A stretch of DNA of 23,735 nucleotides from Actinomycetes bacterium. GTDB lineage: Bacteria > Actinomycetota > Actinomycetes > Propionibacteriales > Propionibacteriaceae. This document shows positions 16,180 through 23,735 of the stretch, piece after piece. Each line of letters opens with the position of its first letter. The first letter of the stretch is position 1. The position numbers and the translations under genes are program-made. The stretch lies in NCBI GenBank assembly GCA_023443125.1, contig JAEZVO010000020.1:1-23735 (forward strand). The letters run 5' to 3'. Below the pieces are notes generated by a model that saw nothing but the letters and a program-made list of their open reading frames with translations, made no database searches and was not told where the DNA came from.

Positions 16180-17298
16180 ATGAAACTCAGGTCATTGAAG
16201 ACGCTGGGAGCTCTGGTGGCAGCCTCCACTCTCGCCTTAGCGTCCTGCGGTTCAAACGCAGATTCCAACTCGTCTTCGCCCAGCAAGGACGAAGGCGCCC
16301 AGTCGAGCGCATCCTCGTCGGAAGACACCGGCGCTTCCGAATCTGAATCGGAGGGTGGCGACACGGGAGCTGCCGGGGACATCGATCCCGGTCCGATGAA
16401 GACGGTCGAGCTCGAGAAGAAAGACAAGTACGTCATCGGCTATTCGCAGGCGAACAACGCCGAGCCGTACCGCGCACAGCTGAACATTCAGCTCGAGCAT
16501 TACGCCAAGCAGCACGACAACCTGGAGCTACTGCCTATCGCTGACGCAGCCCAGGATTCGTCGCGGCAGGTGTCGCAAGTCCAGCAATTCATCACCCAGG
16601 GTGTGGACATTCTGATCGTCTCCCCGAATGAGTCGGATCCGCTGACCCCGCCGGTACAGCAGGCATGCGACAAGGGAATCCCGGTGATTGTGCTGGACCG
16701 CTCGGTGAATACCGACTGCATCGCGGCGTTTATCGGTGGTGACAACGTCGCTATTGGTGAAGCGGCCGGCAAGCTTGCCCTCGAGCTTCTCCCCGACGGC
16801 GGCAACGTCGTCGAGCTGCGAGGCATCATGAGCAACCAGCCACAGATTGACCGCGATCAGGGTTTCCGCGACGCCATCAAGGAGAACCCGAAGATCAAGA
16901 TCGTGAAGGATCAGGACGCCAAGTGGGTGAAGGAAGAAGGCACCAAGAATATGCAGCAGTGGCTGCAATCTGGTGAGCAGATCGACTTGGTCTACGCCCA
17001 CAACGACCCCATGGCACTCGGCGCCGTGCTTGCTGCCTCCGCGGCAGGTAAGGACAAGGACATCAAGTTCATCGGTATCGATGGCCTCGCCATTCCCGAC
17101 GGCGGCATCCGCGCCGTCGAACAGGGGCAGCTGGCAGGAACCTTCGTGTACCCGACCGGAGCCAAGGAAGCCATCGACACCGTCATGCTCATGATCGATG
17201 GCAAGGAATTTGGATCGAAACAGATTTTGCCCACCATTCCCGTCACGAAGGAGAACGCAGCGGAGATCTACGAACAGTTCGACTTCTCTAATAAGTAA
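16180..17298 (+). CDS. YtfQ-like sugar ABC transporter substrate-binding lipoprotein
   Basis: A 372-residue lipoprotein receptor. Signal peptide with lipobox ALASC (Cys23), then an unusually long Ser/Glu/Gly-rich linker (about residues 24-75), then a type 1 binding fold (PF13407). Elements shared with the galactofuranose receptor YtfQ are GYSQANN at the first strand, TQGVDILIVSP, IPVIVLDRSV, NVVELRGI followed by IDRDQGFRDAI, LVYAHNDPMALGA and IGIDG. YtfQ is known to bind galactofuranose and arabinofuranose, so a furanose or a related pentose is a reasonable inference. AAGGG precedes the ATG. A terminator follows, then the secreted GH172 glycosidase. Confidence 0.92.
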   Translation: MKLRSLKTLGALVAASTLALASCGSNADSNSSSPSKDEGAQSSASSSEDTGASESESEGGDTGAAGDIDPGPMKTVELEKKDKYVIGYSQANNAEPYRAQLNIQLEHYAKQHDNLELLPIADAAQDSSRQVSQVQQFITQGVDILIVSPNESDPLTPPVQQACDKGIPVIVLDRSVNTDCIAAFIGGDNVAIGEAAGKLALELLPDGGNVVELRGIMSNQPQIDRDQGFRDAIKENPKIKIVKDQDAKWVKEEGTKNMQQWLQSGEQIDLVYAHNDPMALGAVLAASAAGKDKDIKFIGIDGLAIPDGGIRAVEQGQLAGTFVYPTGAKEAIDTVMLMIDGKEFGSKQILPTIPVTKENAAEIYEQFDFSNK

Positions 17299-17320
17299 CT
17301 TCTGAATCAACATCGAAGTC

Positions 17321-17368
17321 GGTGGAGCGTCGCCGTCAGCAATGATTGCGGCGCTCCACCGTTCTTTT
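17321..17368 (+). terminator. intrinsic terminator between the lipoprotein and GH172 genes
   Basis: GGTGGAGCGTCGC (17321-17333) pairs with GCGGCGCTCCACC (17348-17360) through a 13-bp stem with one G-T pair, followed by TTCTTTT (17362-17368). It is the best canonical terminator in the window. GH172 would need read-through or its own promoter, and only about 40 bp remain before its ATG. Confidence 0.8.
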
Positions 17369-17409
17369 CCCAACAACAGCAACCAGGCACGTGCTACGAA
17401 AGGACGAAC

Positions 17410-20400
17410 ATGACCACGCGATTACACAAGGGTGTGTTCGCGCTGCTCACTGGCGCAACACTCTTGATTGCCCCGGCTGCGAACATCGGACAAGCCCAGG
17501 CTGACCCTGGACACGGGCGCTCTCCGAAGAAATCCACGGCGAAGGGTCCCGTCGGATGGGATACCTTCCGGCATCTCGACCAGCTGCCATTCATCCCAAC
17601 GGGAGTGACGAGCAAGCAATTCTCCAGCTTCGACGAAACCGGAGGCAACTGGCAAGACGGATTCGACGGTGCCTTCTCCTGCCTCCGTGAAGAGGCCGAC
17701 GGCTGCGTCCTCGCCGAGGATGCCGGCGCAGGAGAGATTACGTCGATCTGGTTCACCAGAGACTGGGGCGACGTCAGCAAGACTGGCAACATCAAGGTGA
17801 CGCTCGACGGCAAGGTTGTCCTTGACGCGAAGCTGCAGGATGTCGTGGACGGCAAGCTCGGTGGCGCCTTCCAGCGCCCATTCGTCGCCAATGCCGACGA
17901 ATCCTCCGGCGGTGTCGCCATCAAGGTGCCGATGACCTATCGAGAGTCGATGAAGGTCACCACCAGCAACAACCCGCTCTTCCACCACGTATCGATCCGC
18001 GAGTTTGCGGATGCCCAGGGCGTGCCCACCTTCAACCCCGACGATGTTCCTTCCGACGTGCTTGCCGCAGCCAAGCAGTGGGGTCACCAAGATCCCAAGC
18101 CTCGTGCACGGAAGACGAGCACCGACACCACGAAGTTGAGCGTCCCCGCAGGTGGCAGCCAACGTGTTGCCTCAGCGCGTAAGGCGGGTGTGCTGAACGA
18201 GCTGCGATTCCAGCTTCCGCAGGTCAAGACCCCCGACGAGGCTGAGCGCATTAACGATGACGGCCGCGCGTTCCGTGGCTCCAGCCAGTTCACCGCCAAG
18301 ATCGACCCTGCCAACAACGGCGTCCGGATCACCCGTCGCCTCGATTCAGGCATCGCGGGGCAGGTGGCGAAGGTCACCGTCGATGGTAAAGAAATTGGCG
18401 CGTGGGAAGAGGTGAAGTCGACGGCAGGGCAGTGGCTTGATCTCTCCATCGAGGTGCCCGCCGAAGTCACCAAGGGAAAGCAATCGGTGACGGTGAAGAC
18501 CGAATACGCCAAGAAGGAGAATGACTTCAACGAATTCCGCTACTGGGTGGACAGCCGAGTAAGCGACGAATGGAAGCGCACTGACGAGATCGACGTCGGT
18601 AATGAAGAATCTGAGAAGGCCCACGGCTACGTCGTCGAAGGACAGGTATGGCAGGGGGACAGGACGTACACCTATCCCGTCGCCACCGATCCCGATGTGC
18701 TCGAGGGCAACGCGTTGCTACGCGACCTGCGACTGCGAGTCACCGTCGATGGGAAGCAGACTGTCGACGCTCCGTTCGGCGAGTTCTTCGGTGTTGGACT
18801 CAGCCGCGCAGAGGTCCGCTCGCTGCTCTACGCCGTCGATCCCGAGACCACTGGGTGGTTCTCCAGCTGGTGGCCGATGCCGTACAAGAAGTCACTGGAA
18901 GTGGAGCTGGTGAATGAATCCGACGTCGACGTCACCGTCGGCACGGCCACGGCCACGACGGCTCGTGAGGGCCGCATCGGAGGACAGCTGTCGGGCGCGA
19001 AACCGTCGATCGGCTACTTCCAGGCGCAGTCACGTCGCGGGGATACCGTCGACGGTCAAGACTGGCGGGTGATCGACCAAACTGGCTTCGGCAAGATCGT
19101 CGGCGTCAGCCAGACGGTACGTGGCCAGATGGAATTCGGTAACACCCGTGAATACCTCGAAGGCGACGAGCGCGTGCACGTCGACGGTGCCTACTCACCC
19201 GCGTGGCACGGCACCGGCACCGAGGACTTCTACGAGGGCGGCTGGTACTTCCGCGAGGTGGTGCCCTTCACGACGCCGTTCGTCGGAGCGACGGCGATTC
19301 AATTCGGCGTGAACGGATGCAAGCACAAGTGCGACTCCATGGTGCGCACTCTCGTCTCTGACGCCATGCCGTTCTCGAACACAATGGCATTCGGCATCGA
19401 ACATGGCGGCTCCAACCAAGCGAAGGCCGAGTATGGCACCACAGCCTTCTGGTACGGGCACGACGGCCGCGTTAGGGCTCGCCTCACAGACGCTGTGGAC
19501 GTGGGCGATCAGGGTTCCGAGCAGGAGCACAACTACGCCGGCAGCGGTGACGTGCAGAAGCTGCGGGCAACCTTCGAAGGAGAACACGACGGGATCCCCG
19601 TCACCGATACCCTGCGTGCCACCAAGGATGCGGTGAGGTTCACCGTCGATATTGCTCGCGACAGCGACGTGGTGCAGCTGCGCCGGTTGTCTGATCAGCG
19701 TGAGGCGTACCAGCGCGCGAAGGTGCAGGTCGACGGGCAGGACGCGGGCACATGGCTGCAGCCGTTGGGCAACGAGCATCATCGCTGGCTCGAAGACGAC
19801 TTCATGCTGCCGCCTAAGCTGACGCGCGGGAAACGCAGCATCACGGTCACCCTCACGCCAGAGGGTGAGCAGGCCTGGAGCGCCGCACGGTATGAGGTGC
19901 GTAGCACCACGGCGGCCAAGCCGGATGCGACGGCGCCGACAGGCATCCGCACGCTGAATGCCACTGCCGAGGGCAACGGTATCGCCCTCGACTGGACGCG
20001 TGCGACCGACGATGTCGCCGTCGCGAAGTACGAGGTGTACGGCGCGAAGGATGCCAGCTTCAAGCCCAGCGAGAAGACCCTCCTCGGCACCTCGCCATTG
20101 CCCGGGTTCGTTCACACCGACGCTGGGCTCGGAGAAACCTGGTACTACCGCGTGAGGGCCGTCGACAGCAGCGGTAAGACGGGCGAGTTCTCCGAGCCTG
20201 CGTCGCAGACGAGCAACACCACGAAGCGGATGGAACTGGAAGATCTGCTGCCTGCCGATAAGGCCGACATGGATATGGAGCGCCAGAGCAGCTGCTGTGG
20301 CGTGACGTGGTCTGGCGGCGCGCAACTGTGGATGAAACCGCAAGCCGAAGGCCAGTTCGCTGAGTTCACCGTCGACGTCAGCAAGGCCGGGTCCTACGAC

Positions 20401-20640
20401 CTTGCGCTCAGATACTCCAAGGCGGGCGACTACGGGAACCTGCGAGTGATGCTCGACGGTAAGCAACTCGGAGAGTTCGACGGTCACCATGCCGACGGCG
20501 TCACTACCGACGAAGGCTCCCTGGGCACCGTCCAACTCAAGGCTGGCAAGCACACGCTGCGGTTTGAATCTGCCGGGAAGCATGACGCGTCGACTGGGCT
20601 CTTCATGGGCGTCGACTACCTGGAGATGCGTCTGAAGTAG
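17410..20640 (+). CDS. secreted GH172 (DUF2961) glycosidase with FN3 and C-terminal CBM-like module
   Basis: A 1076-residue secreted enzyme. Signal peptide with probable cleavage after AQA (residue 31). DUF2961/GH172 sequence is in two blocks. Block one, ~45-215, carries SFDETGGNWQDGFDG and DAGAGEITSIWFT. Block two, ~415-690, carries LRLRVTVDG, FGEFFGVG, WWPMPYKKS and WHGTGTEDFYEGGWYF, where Glu605 is a likely catalytic residue. Between and after them sit two similar beta-modules (~290-385 and ~742-836). A fibronectin type III domain (~838-938) and a CBM6/35-like module (~941-1076) follow. There is no LPXTG anchor. GH172 members known to me act on alpha-D-fructofuranosides (difructose dianhydride I) or alpha-D-arabinofuranosides (mycobacterial D-arabinan). 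Start ATG 17410 has GAAAGGA upstream. Placement after a furanose-type importer fits extracellular release of a furanose. Confidence 0.88.
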   Translation: MTTRLHKGVFALLTGATLLIAPAANIGQAQADPGHGRSPKKSTAKGPVGWDTFRHLDQLPFIPTGVTSKQFSSFDETGGNWQDGFDGAFSCLREEADGCVLAEDAGAGEITSIWFTRDWGDVSKTGNIKVTLDGKVVLDAKLQDVVDGKLGGAFQRPFVANADESSGGVAIKVPMTYRESMKVTTSNNPLFHHVSIREFADAQGVPTFNPDDVPSDVLAAAKQWGHQDPKPRARKTSTDTTKLSVPAGGSQRVASARKAGVLNELRFQLPQVKTPDEAERINDDGRAFRGSSQFTAKIDPANNGVRITRRLDSGIAGQVAKVTVDGKEIGAWEEVKSTAGQWLDLSIEVPAEVTKGKQSVTVKTEYAKKENDFNEFRYWVDSRVSDEWKRTDEIDVGNEESEKAHGYVVEGQVWQGDRTYTYPVATDPDVLEGNALLRDLRLRVTVDGKQTVDAPFGEFFGVGLSRAEVRSLLYAVDPETTGWFSSWWPMPYKKSLEVELVNESDVDVTVGTATATTAREGRIGGQLSGAKPSIGYFQAQSRRGDTVDGQDWRVIDQTGFGKIVGVSQTVRGQMEFGNTREYLEGDERVHVDGAYSPAWHGTGTEDFYEGGWYFREVVPFTTPFVGATAIQFGVNGCKHKCDSMVRTLVSDAMPFSNTMAFGIEHGGSNQAKAEYGTTAFWYGHDGRVRARLTDAVDVGDQGSEQEHNYAGSGDVQKLRATFEGEHDGIPVTDTLRATKDAVRFTVDIARDSDVVQLRRLSDQREAYQRAKVQVDGQDAGTWLQPLGNEHHRWLEDDFMLPPKLTRGKRSITVTLTPEGEQAWSAARYEVRSTTAAKPDATAPTGIRTLNATAEGNGIALDWTRATDDVAVAKYEVYGAKDASFKPSEKTLLGTSPLPGFVHTDAGLGETWYYRVRAVDSSGKTGEFSEPASQTSNTTKRMELEDLLPADKADMDMERQSSCCGVTWSGGAQLWMKPQAEGQFAEFTVDVSKAGSYDLALRYSKAGDYGNLRVMLDGKQLGEFDGHHADGVTTDEGSLGTVQLKAGKHTLRFESAGKHDASTGLFMGVDYLEMRLK

Positions 20641-20669
20641 TTCCTGACAATCGGAACAACACTCGGGTT

Positions 20670-20703
20670 GGGGGCTCGTTCGGGTAAGTCTGAACGAGCC
20701 CCC
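20670..20703. terminator. strong hairpin terminator after GH172
   Basis: A perfect 12-bp stem, GGGGGCTCGTTC (20670-20681) with GAACGAGCCCCC (20692-20703), and a 10-base loop, 29 bp after the GH172 stop. No T-run. Confidence 0.75.
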
Positions 20704-20825
20704 GACTCATGCTTGGGTGCTCCCACTCGGTGCTGCTTAGTTGCATTCGGGACGAGCACTACCCGTATCGACGCTGGCCGCGGTGCGACGAAGAAAGATG
20801 ATTGGTCAGCCCTCGTCGCGAGAAG

Positions 20826-20940
20826 TGAGCTACCTGATATTCACAAACTGACGACTAGAGGGCTCATAAATTGACGACTGATACACTCTCAAAGTGACGA
20901 CTAGATGGTTCATATATTGACGAATGGACTGATGTGTACC
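20826..20940 (+). repeat. 23-bp tandem repeat array (iteron-like) at the DUF4143 gene start
   Basis: The hexamer TGACGA recurs at 20849, 20872, 20895 and 20918, exactly 23 bp apart, and TGAGCT at 20826 is a degenerate unit in register. The first four units (20826, 20849, 20872, 20895) all have TC at positions 16-17 followed by an A/T-rich end. Units at 20849 and 20895 are closest: over 29 bases from TGACGACTAGA there are three mismatches. The last unit runs into the GTG start at 20934. Spacing of about two helical turns suggests cooperative protein binding, perhaps autoregulation of the ATPase gene. Confidence 0.75.
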
Positions 20941-22160
20941 TACAACGGCAAGCGGATGTCGATCTTCAGATGGCCCTGCGTCGCGCAGGCGCTGTGGTGA
21001 TTGAGGGTCCGAAGGCATGCGGAAAGACGGCGACTGCCATGCAAGTTGCCGCAAGTACCGTTGCGATCGATACCGACCCAAATGTCGCACAGCTCATGAG
21101 CACCGTGCCGCACGTACTACTGGAGGGCGCCACGCCTCGCCTCTTTGATGAATGGCATCTGCAGCCACAGTTGTGGAACCTCGTAAGAAGGCGTGTCGAT
21201 GAGGCGCAGGACAAGGGGCTGTTTATTCTGACTGGATCGGCTGCCCCCAGTGCTGATCTGGCGCGTCACAGTGGAGCTGGCCGGTTTGCGCGAGTGCGTA
21301 TGCGTACGATGAGTCTGCACGAGAGCGGACATTCGAGTGGGCGTGTCAGCGTTGCCAGCCTTATGCGGGGGGAGGAAGTTGAGGCTGCTGAGTCACCGCT
21401 GGCGTTTGAGGAGCTTATCCAACGACTGGCCACGGGTGGGTGGCCAGGATTCCTCAAGAACACTGTGGATGACATGCTGCTGAACGTGCGTGACTACCTC
21501 CAATCCCTTGTGGATGTCGATGTACACAGCGTTAGTGACGTAGCGCACGATCCCGTCCGAATTCGAAGGCTTTTTCTGGCCCTTGCTCGTGGTGTTGCCA
21601 CGGAGATGAATTTGTCGACATTGAGTAAAGACGCTGACCTGTCTCGTGATGCGACGCGTGGGTATCTCGGGGTGCTCACCCGACTGTTTGCGCTCGAGGA
21701 TCAACCGGCGTGGTCTAGCCACCTGAGGTCAAAAGCTACGCTCCGGAAAGAGCCCAAACGCCATTTAGCAGACCCTTCGTTGGCTGTGGCTGCCCTTGAG
21801 AGTAGCCCCGATGCACTCATGCGTGACTTGGCGTATGCGGGACAGCTATTTGAATCGCAAGTGGTGCACGATCTTCGTGTGTATTCGGGCCAAGAGGTAT
21901 ATCACGCACGCGACTCCTCGGGCGTGGAGGTGGATGCCCTCATGGAGACTGGAGACGGGACAGTAGTGCTTGTGGAAGCCAAGCTGGGGTGGAATCAGGA
22001 CATTGTCGACGGAGCTGTGGCATCACTGGACCGGTTCGCCAGCAAGATAGATCGAAATCGCCACCCACTCATTCGTCGCGTTGTCATCACCGGAGGCGGG
22101 TACAGCTACCAGCGTCCCGATGGTGCCTATGTCGTGGCACTTGCCACTCTGGCTCCTTAG
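20934..22160 (+). CDS. AAA_14/DUF4143 family ATP-binding protein
   Basis: A 408-residue cytoplasmic protein with an N-terminal AAA_14 ATPase domain and C-terminal DUF4143 domain, common but without known function. Seen: an N-terminal lead YLQRQADVDLQ, Walker A GPKACGKT (about residues 25-32), Walker B PRLFDEWH, a sensor-like FILTGSAAP, a winged-helix-like middle (NLSTLSKDADLSRDATRGYL), and a C-terminal EVDALMETGDGTVVLVEAKLG. That last stretch has the spacing of a PD-(D/E)XK nuclease fold (Asp, then Glu-x-Lys). The GTG start at 20934 lacks an obvious ribosome-binding site, but an in-frame stop just upstream and the family's usual N-terminus support it. It stands alone, between two strong hairpins and behind the 23-bp repeats. 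Confidence 0.88.
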   Translation: MYLQRQADVDLQMALRRAGAVVIEGPKACGKTATAMQVAASTVAIDTDPNVAQLMSTVPHVLLEGATPRLFDEWHLQPQLWNLVRRRVDEAQDKGLFILTGSAAPSADLARHSGAGRFARVRMRTMSLHESGHSSGRVSVASLMRGEEVEAAESPLAFEELIQRLATGGWPGFLKNTVDDMLLNVRDYLQSLVDVDVHSVSDVAHDPVRIRRLFLALARGVATEMNLSTLSKDADLSRDATRGYLGVLTRLFALEDQPAWSSHLRSKATLRKEPKRHLADPSLAVAALESSPDALMRDLAYAGQLFESQVVHDLRVYSGQEVYHARDSSGVEVDALMETGDGTVVLVEAKLGWNQDIVDGAVASLDRFASKIDRNRHPLIRRVVITGGGYSYQRPDGAYVVALATLAP

Positions 22161-22196
22161 CGCCACAGTCTTGTGTTTCTGGGCAGCGAGCACCCG

Positions 22197-22228
22197 CCGA
22201 GGTTGTGACCTGAGTTTCACAACCTCGG
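22197..22228. terminator. bidirectional hairpin between convergent genes
   Basis: A perfect 12-bp stem, CCGAGGTTGTGA (22197-22208) with TCACAACCTCGG (22217-22228), 8-base loop, 36 bp past the DUF4143 stop. Confidence 0.75.
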
Positions 22229-22283
22229 GGTTGTTGAGGGCTTTCGGGTGGCTATTGGTGCTTGTCAGAGCGTTCTGGTGGGG

Positions 22284-22313
22284 TGGGTTGGGGCACTAAA
22301 GAGGTCCAACCCA
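22284..22313 (-). terminator. second hairpin, next to the exporter permease stop
   Basis: TGGGTTGG (22284-22291) pairs with CCAACCCA (22306-22313) in an 8-bp stem with a 14-base loop, four bases beyond the permease stop on the minus strand. It may end the exporter transcript; no T-run. Confidence 0.4.
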
Positions 22314-22317
22314 GGGC

Positions 22318-23139
22318 TCAAGCCGCCTCGCGACGCAGCGTACGGAGAGTGCCAAACACTAGGGGGAGCACTACCCAGATAGCGGTGGCGACGACGAGTT
22401 TCCAGACGCCGGCGGCATCGGCGCTTTGGAATGCGAGGGTGGCGCTGGTTTGCAGATTCAGCCACTCGGTCGCCTTCATGAGGCTCTCACCAAGTTGGGA
22501 AATGATCTGGAGCACCATGGGAGCCCCGATCACAATCGCGATGCTGAGAGCGCTGTTGTGTACTACCACAGCCAGGGCGAACGCGCTTGCCATCGTGAGG
22601 AACCAGACGGTGAACTCACAACCCACTTCGCCCCAATCCGCCCACATGCCGGTGAGCGAGATGCTGTTGGCGAGCCGAGCCGCCCAGGTGGTGAGCAGTG
22701 CCGTACCAGCGATGAAGCAATAGCCGACGACCGTCACCACCGTCGCGACGATCGCCTTCGCCCCAACCACCATTCCTCGCTGGGGAACGAGGGTGAACGT
22801 CGTCATCGCTGACCGGCTAGTCCACTCGGAGGCCACCGGCACAATGATGAGCGCCGGGAACACCAGCTGCACCAGGAGCCGAATTACGGTGGCGACAGCT
22901 AGCCAGGGCGCATAGATGGGCTGACCGGTCTCGACGTCGTGGAAAATCGTCGTGTATCCGAGCCCGAGCCCAATCGCCATGGCCACCATCAGCGCGAGAC
23001 ATGCGCACATGAGCATCCGCAATGACGCGGTGTGGAAGAACTTACGAAACTCGACGACCACCACGCGGCCGAGTGTGACCGGCTTCGGTCGCGTCTCGAC
23101 GAGGGGAACGTCGGTGCGAGTGGCGGTTGCGATGCTCAT
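22318..23139 (-). CDS. ABC-2 type exporter permease
   Basis: A 273-residue membrane protein, the transmembrane partner of the ATPase encoded just upstream on the same strand. It has a short cytoplasmic head, then VVVVEFRKFFHTASLRML leading into the first helix, and about six hydrophobic segments. PVASEWTSRSAMTTFTLVPQRG between helices is typical for ABC-2 permeases of the BcrB/multidrug type (the E-W/T-R motif). The ATG lies in the ATPase stop (ATGA, 4-bp overlap), so the genes are coupled. Such pairs export antibiotics, lipids or peptides; the substrate is unknown. Confidence 0.88.
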   Translation of the reverse strand: MSIATATRTDVPLVETRPKPVTLGRVVVVEFRKFFHTASLRMLMCACLALMVAMAIGLGLGYTTIFHDVETGQPIYAPWLAVATVIRLLVQLVFPALIIVPVASEWTSRSAMTTFTLVPQRGMVVGAKAIVATVVTVVGYCFIAGTALLTTWAARLANSISLTGMWADWGEVGCEFTVWFLTMASAFALAVVVHNSALSIAIVIGAPMVLQIISQLGESLMKATEWLNLQTSATLAFQSADAAGVWKLVVATAIWVVLPLVFGTLRTLRREAA

Positions 23140-23735
23140 CGGAGTGCTCCTTCGCGAGAGGTATCGGCGGTCAGGGTGAGAAACATGTCTTCAAGGTCTT
23201 CGCTGGAGGCGAGCAGCTCGGCCATGGGGCCGTCGTGGACAACGCGGCCGTGGCCGATCATCACCAGTTGATCGGCAATCTGCTGCACCTCATGGAGCAG
23301 ATGGGAAGACAACAACACGGTGCCGCCATGCCGCGTGAAGTCTCGCAGCAGGTTGCGCATCCAGCGGATACCAGCAGGGTCGAGGCCATTCGCAGGCTCA
23401 TCGAGCACCAGCACCGATGGAGCCCCGAGCAGCGCATGCCCGATCCCGAGTCGCTGCCACATACCGAGCGAGTACGTCTTCACCTTCCGCTTTGCTTCCT
23501 TGGGTGTCAGACCGACGAGCGCGAGGATCTCGTCGACCCGGGAATGGGGGAGCCCCAAGAGCATTGCCCCCTCGACGAGCACCTCGCGCCCGGTGCGTCC
23601 AGGGTGAAGCGCCGATGCATCGAGCATGATGCCCACCTGCGCGGCAGGGTTCACCAGCTCCCGGTAGGGCTGCCCGAGCACCAGCGCCTGACCTTTGGTG
23701 GGAGCAGCGAGACCGACGAGGCAACGCATCGAGGT
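23136..23735 (-). CDS. ABC exporter ATP-binding protein (BcrA/CcmA-like), 5' partial
   Basis: The C-terminal ~199 residues of an ABC ATPase; the N-terminus with Walker A is beyond the right edge. The frame begins within what should be the Walker A helix (TSMRCLVGL). Seen: a signature YSLGMWQRLGIGHALLG (LGMWQRL in place of SGGMKQR), Walker B VLVLDEPANGLDP, and switch histidine LLSSHLLHEV. A C-terminal region SSEDLEDMFLTLT is typical of drug-exporter ATPases. It is followed by its permease with a 4-bp overlap. Confidence 0.92.
   Translation of the reverse strand, partial: TSMRCLVGLAAPTKGQALVLGQPYRELVNPAAQVGIMLDASALHPGRTGREVLVEGAMLLGLPHSRVDEILALVGLTPKEAKRKVKTYSLGMWQRLGIGHALLGAPSVLVLDEPANGLDPAGIRWMRNLLRDFTRHGGTVLLSSHLLHEVQQIADQLVMIGHGRVVHDGPMAELLASSEDLEDMFLTLTADTSREGALR

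Noticed and set aside
19195..20583. 462-residue minus-strand frame within GH172
   Set aside because: A long antisense shadow caused by codon bias; composition is His/Arg/Leu-rich and lacks motifs.
20849..20923. TTGACG elements within the repeats as -35 promoter boxes
   Set aside because: No matching -10 lies 16-18 bp downstream of any of them; the next repeat unit occupies that position.
20826..20940. CRISPR array
   Set aside because: The whole period is 23 bp, too short for repeat plus spacer, and there are no cas genes.

Overview
The window is chromosomal DNA of a high-GC Gram-positive bacterium (Actinomycetota). This rests on the protein families, GTG/TTG starts, Gram-positive lipoprotein signals and moderately high GC. 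A Propionibacteriaceae- or Actinomycetales-like host is my impression only. No rRNA, tRNA, CRISPR array or intact mobile element is visible. The window opens inside an alpha/beta-hydrolase gene and closes inside an ABC exporter ATPase gene.

Layout. 1-2044: end of an esterase-like hydrolase, a convergent DUF808 membrane protein, and a small two-helix membrane protein. 2045-2575: no recognisable gene. 2576-11923: a sugar catabolism and uptake locus. A SorC-family regulator faces an operon of an AraB-type FGGY kinase, a DhaK-DhaL kinase, an LsrB/RhaS-like lipoprotein, an ABC ATPase and two permeases, closed by a hairpin at 11934-11969. 11970-12372: no recognisable gene. 12373-20640: a second locus. 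A hydroxypyruvate-isomerase-like TIM-barrel gene faces an ABC importer (ATPase, one permease, YtfQ-like furanose-type lipoprotein). A terminator follows, then a 1076-residue secreted GH172/DUF2961 glycosidase. 20826-22160: a DUF4143 AAA ATPase preceded by a 23-bp-period repeat array. 22318-23735: a convergent two-gene ABC exporter.

How the genes may work together. The first locus has the logic of lsr (AI-2) and ery (tetritol) loci: SorC repressor, FGGY kinase and ribose-type importer. Its kinases are however AraB-type and a divergent DhaK, which points to ketose phosphorylation (tetrulose, pentulose or triose). In the second locus the secreted GH172 enzyme (a family known for alpha-D-fructofuranosides and alpha-D-arabinofuranosides) probably frees a furanose outside the cell. 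The neighbouring YtfQ-like importer would take it up, and the TIM-barrel isomerase could act on the product. The two loci adjoin and may feed one another, but no aldolase, dehydrogenase or pentose isomerase of the classical araA type is in the window, so any pathway is incomplete here.

The observations most worth following are the 23-bp iterons at the DUF4143 start, the duplicated beta-module inside the GH172 enzyme, the furanose-scavenging cluster, and the paired operator/promoter sites in both divergent control regions.
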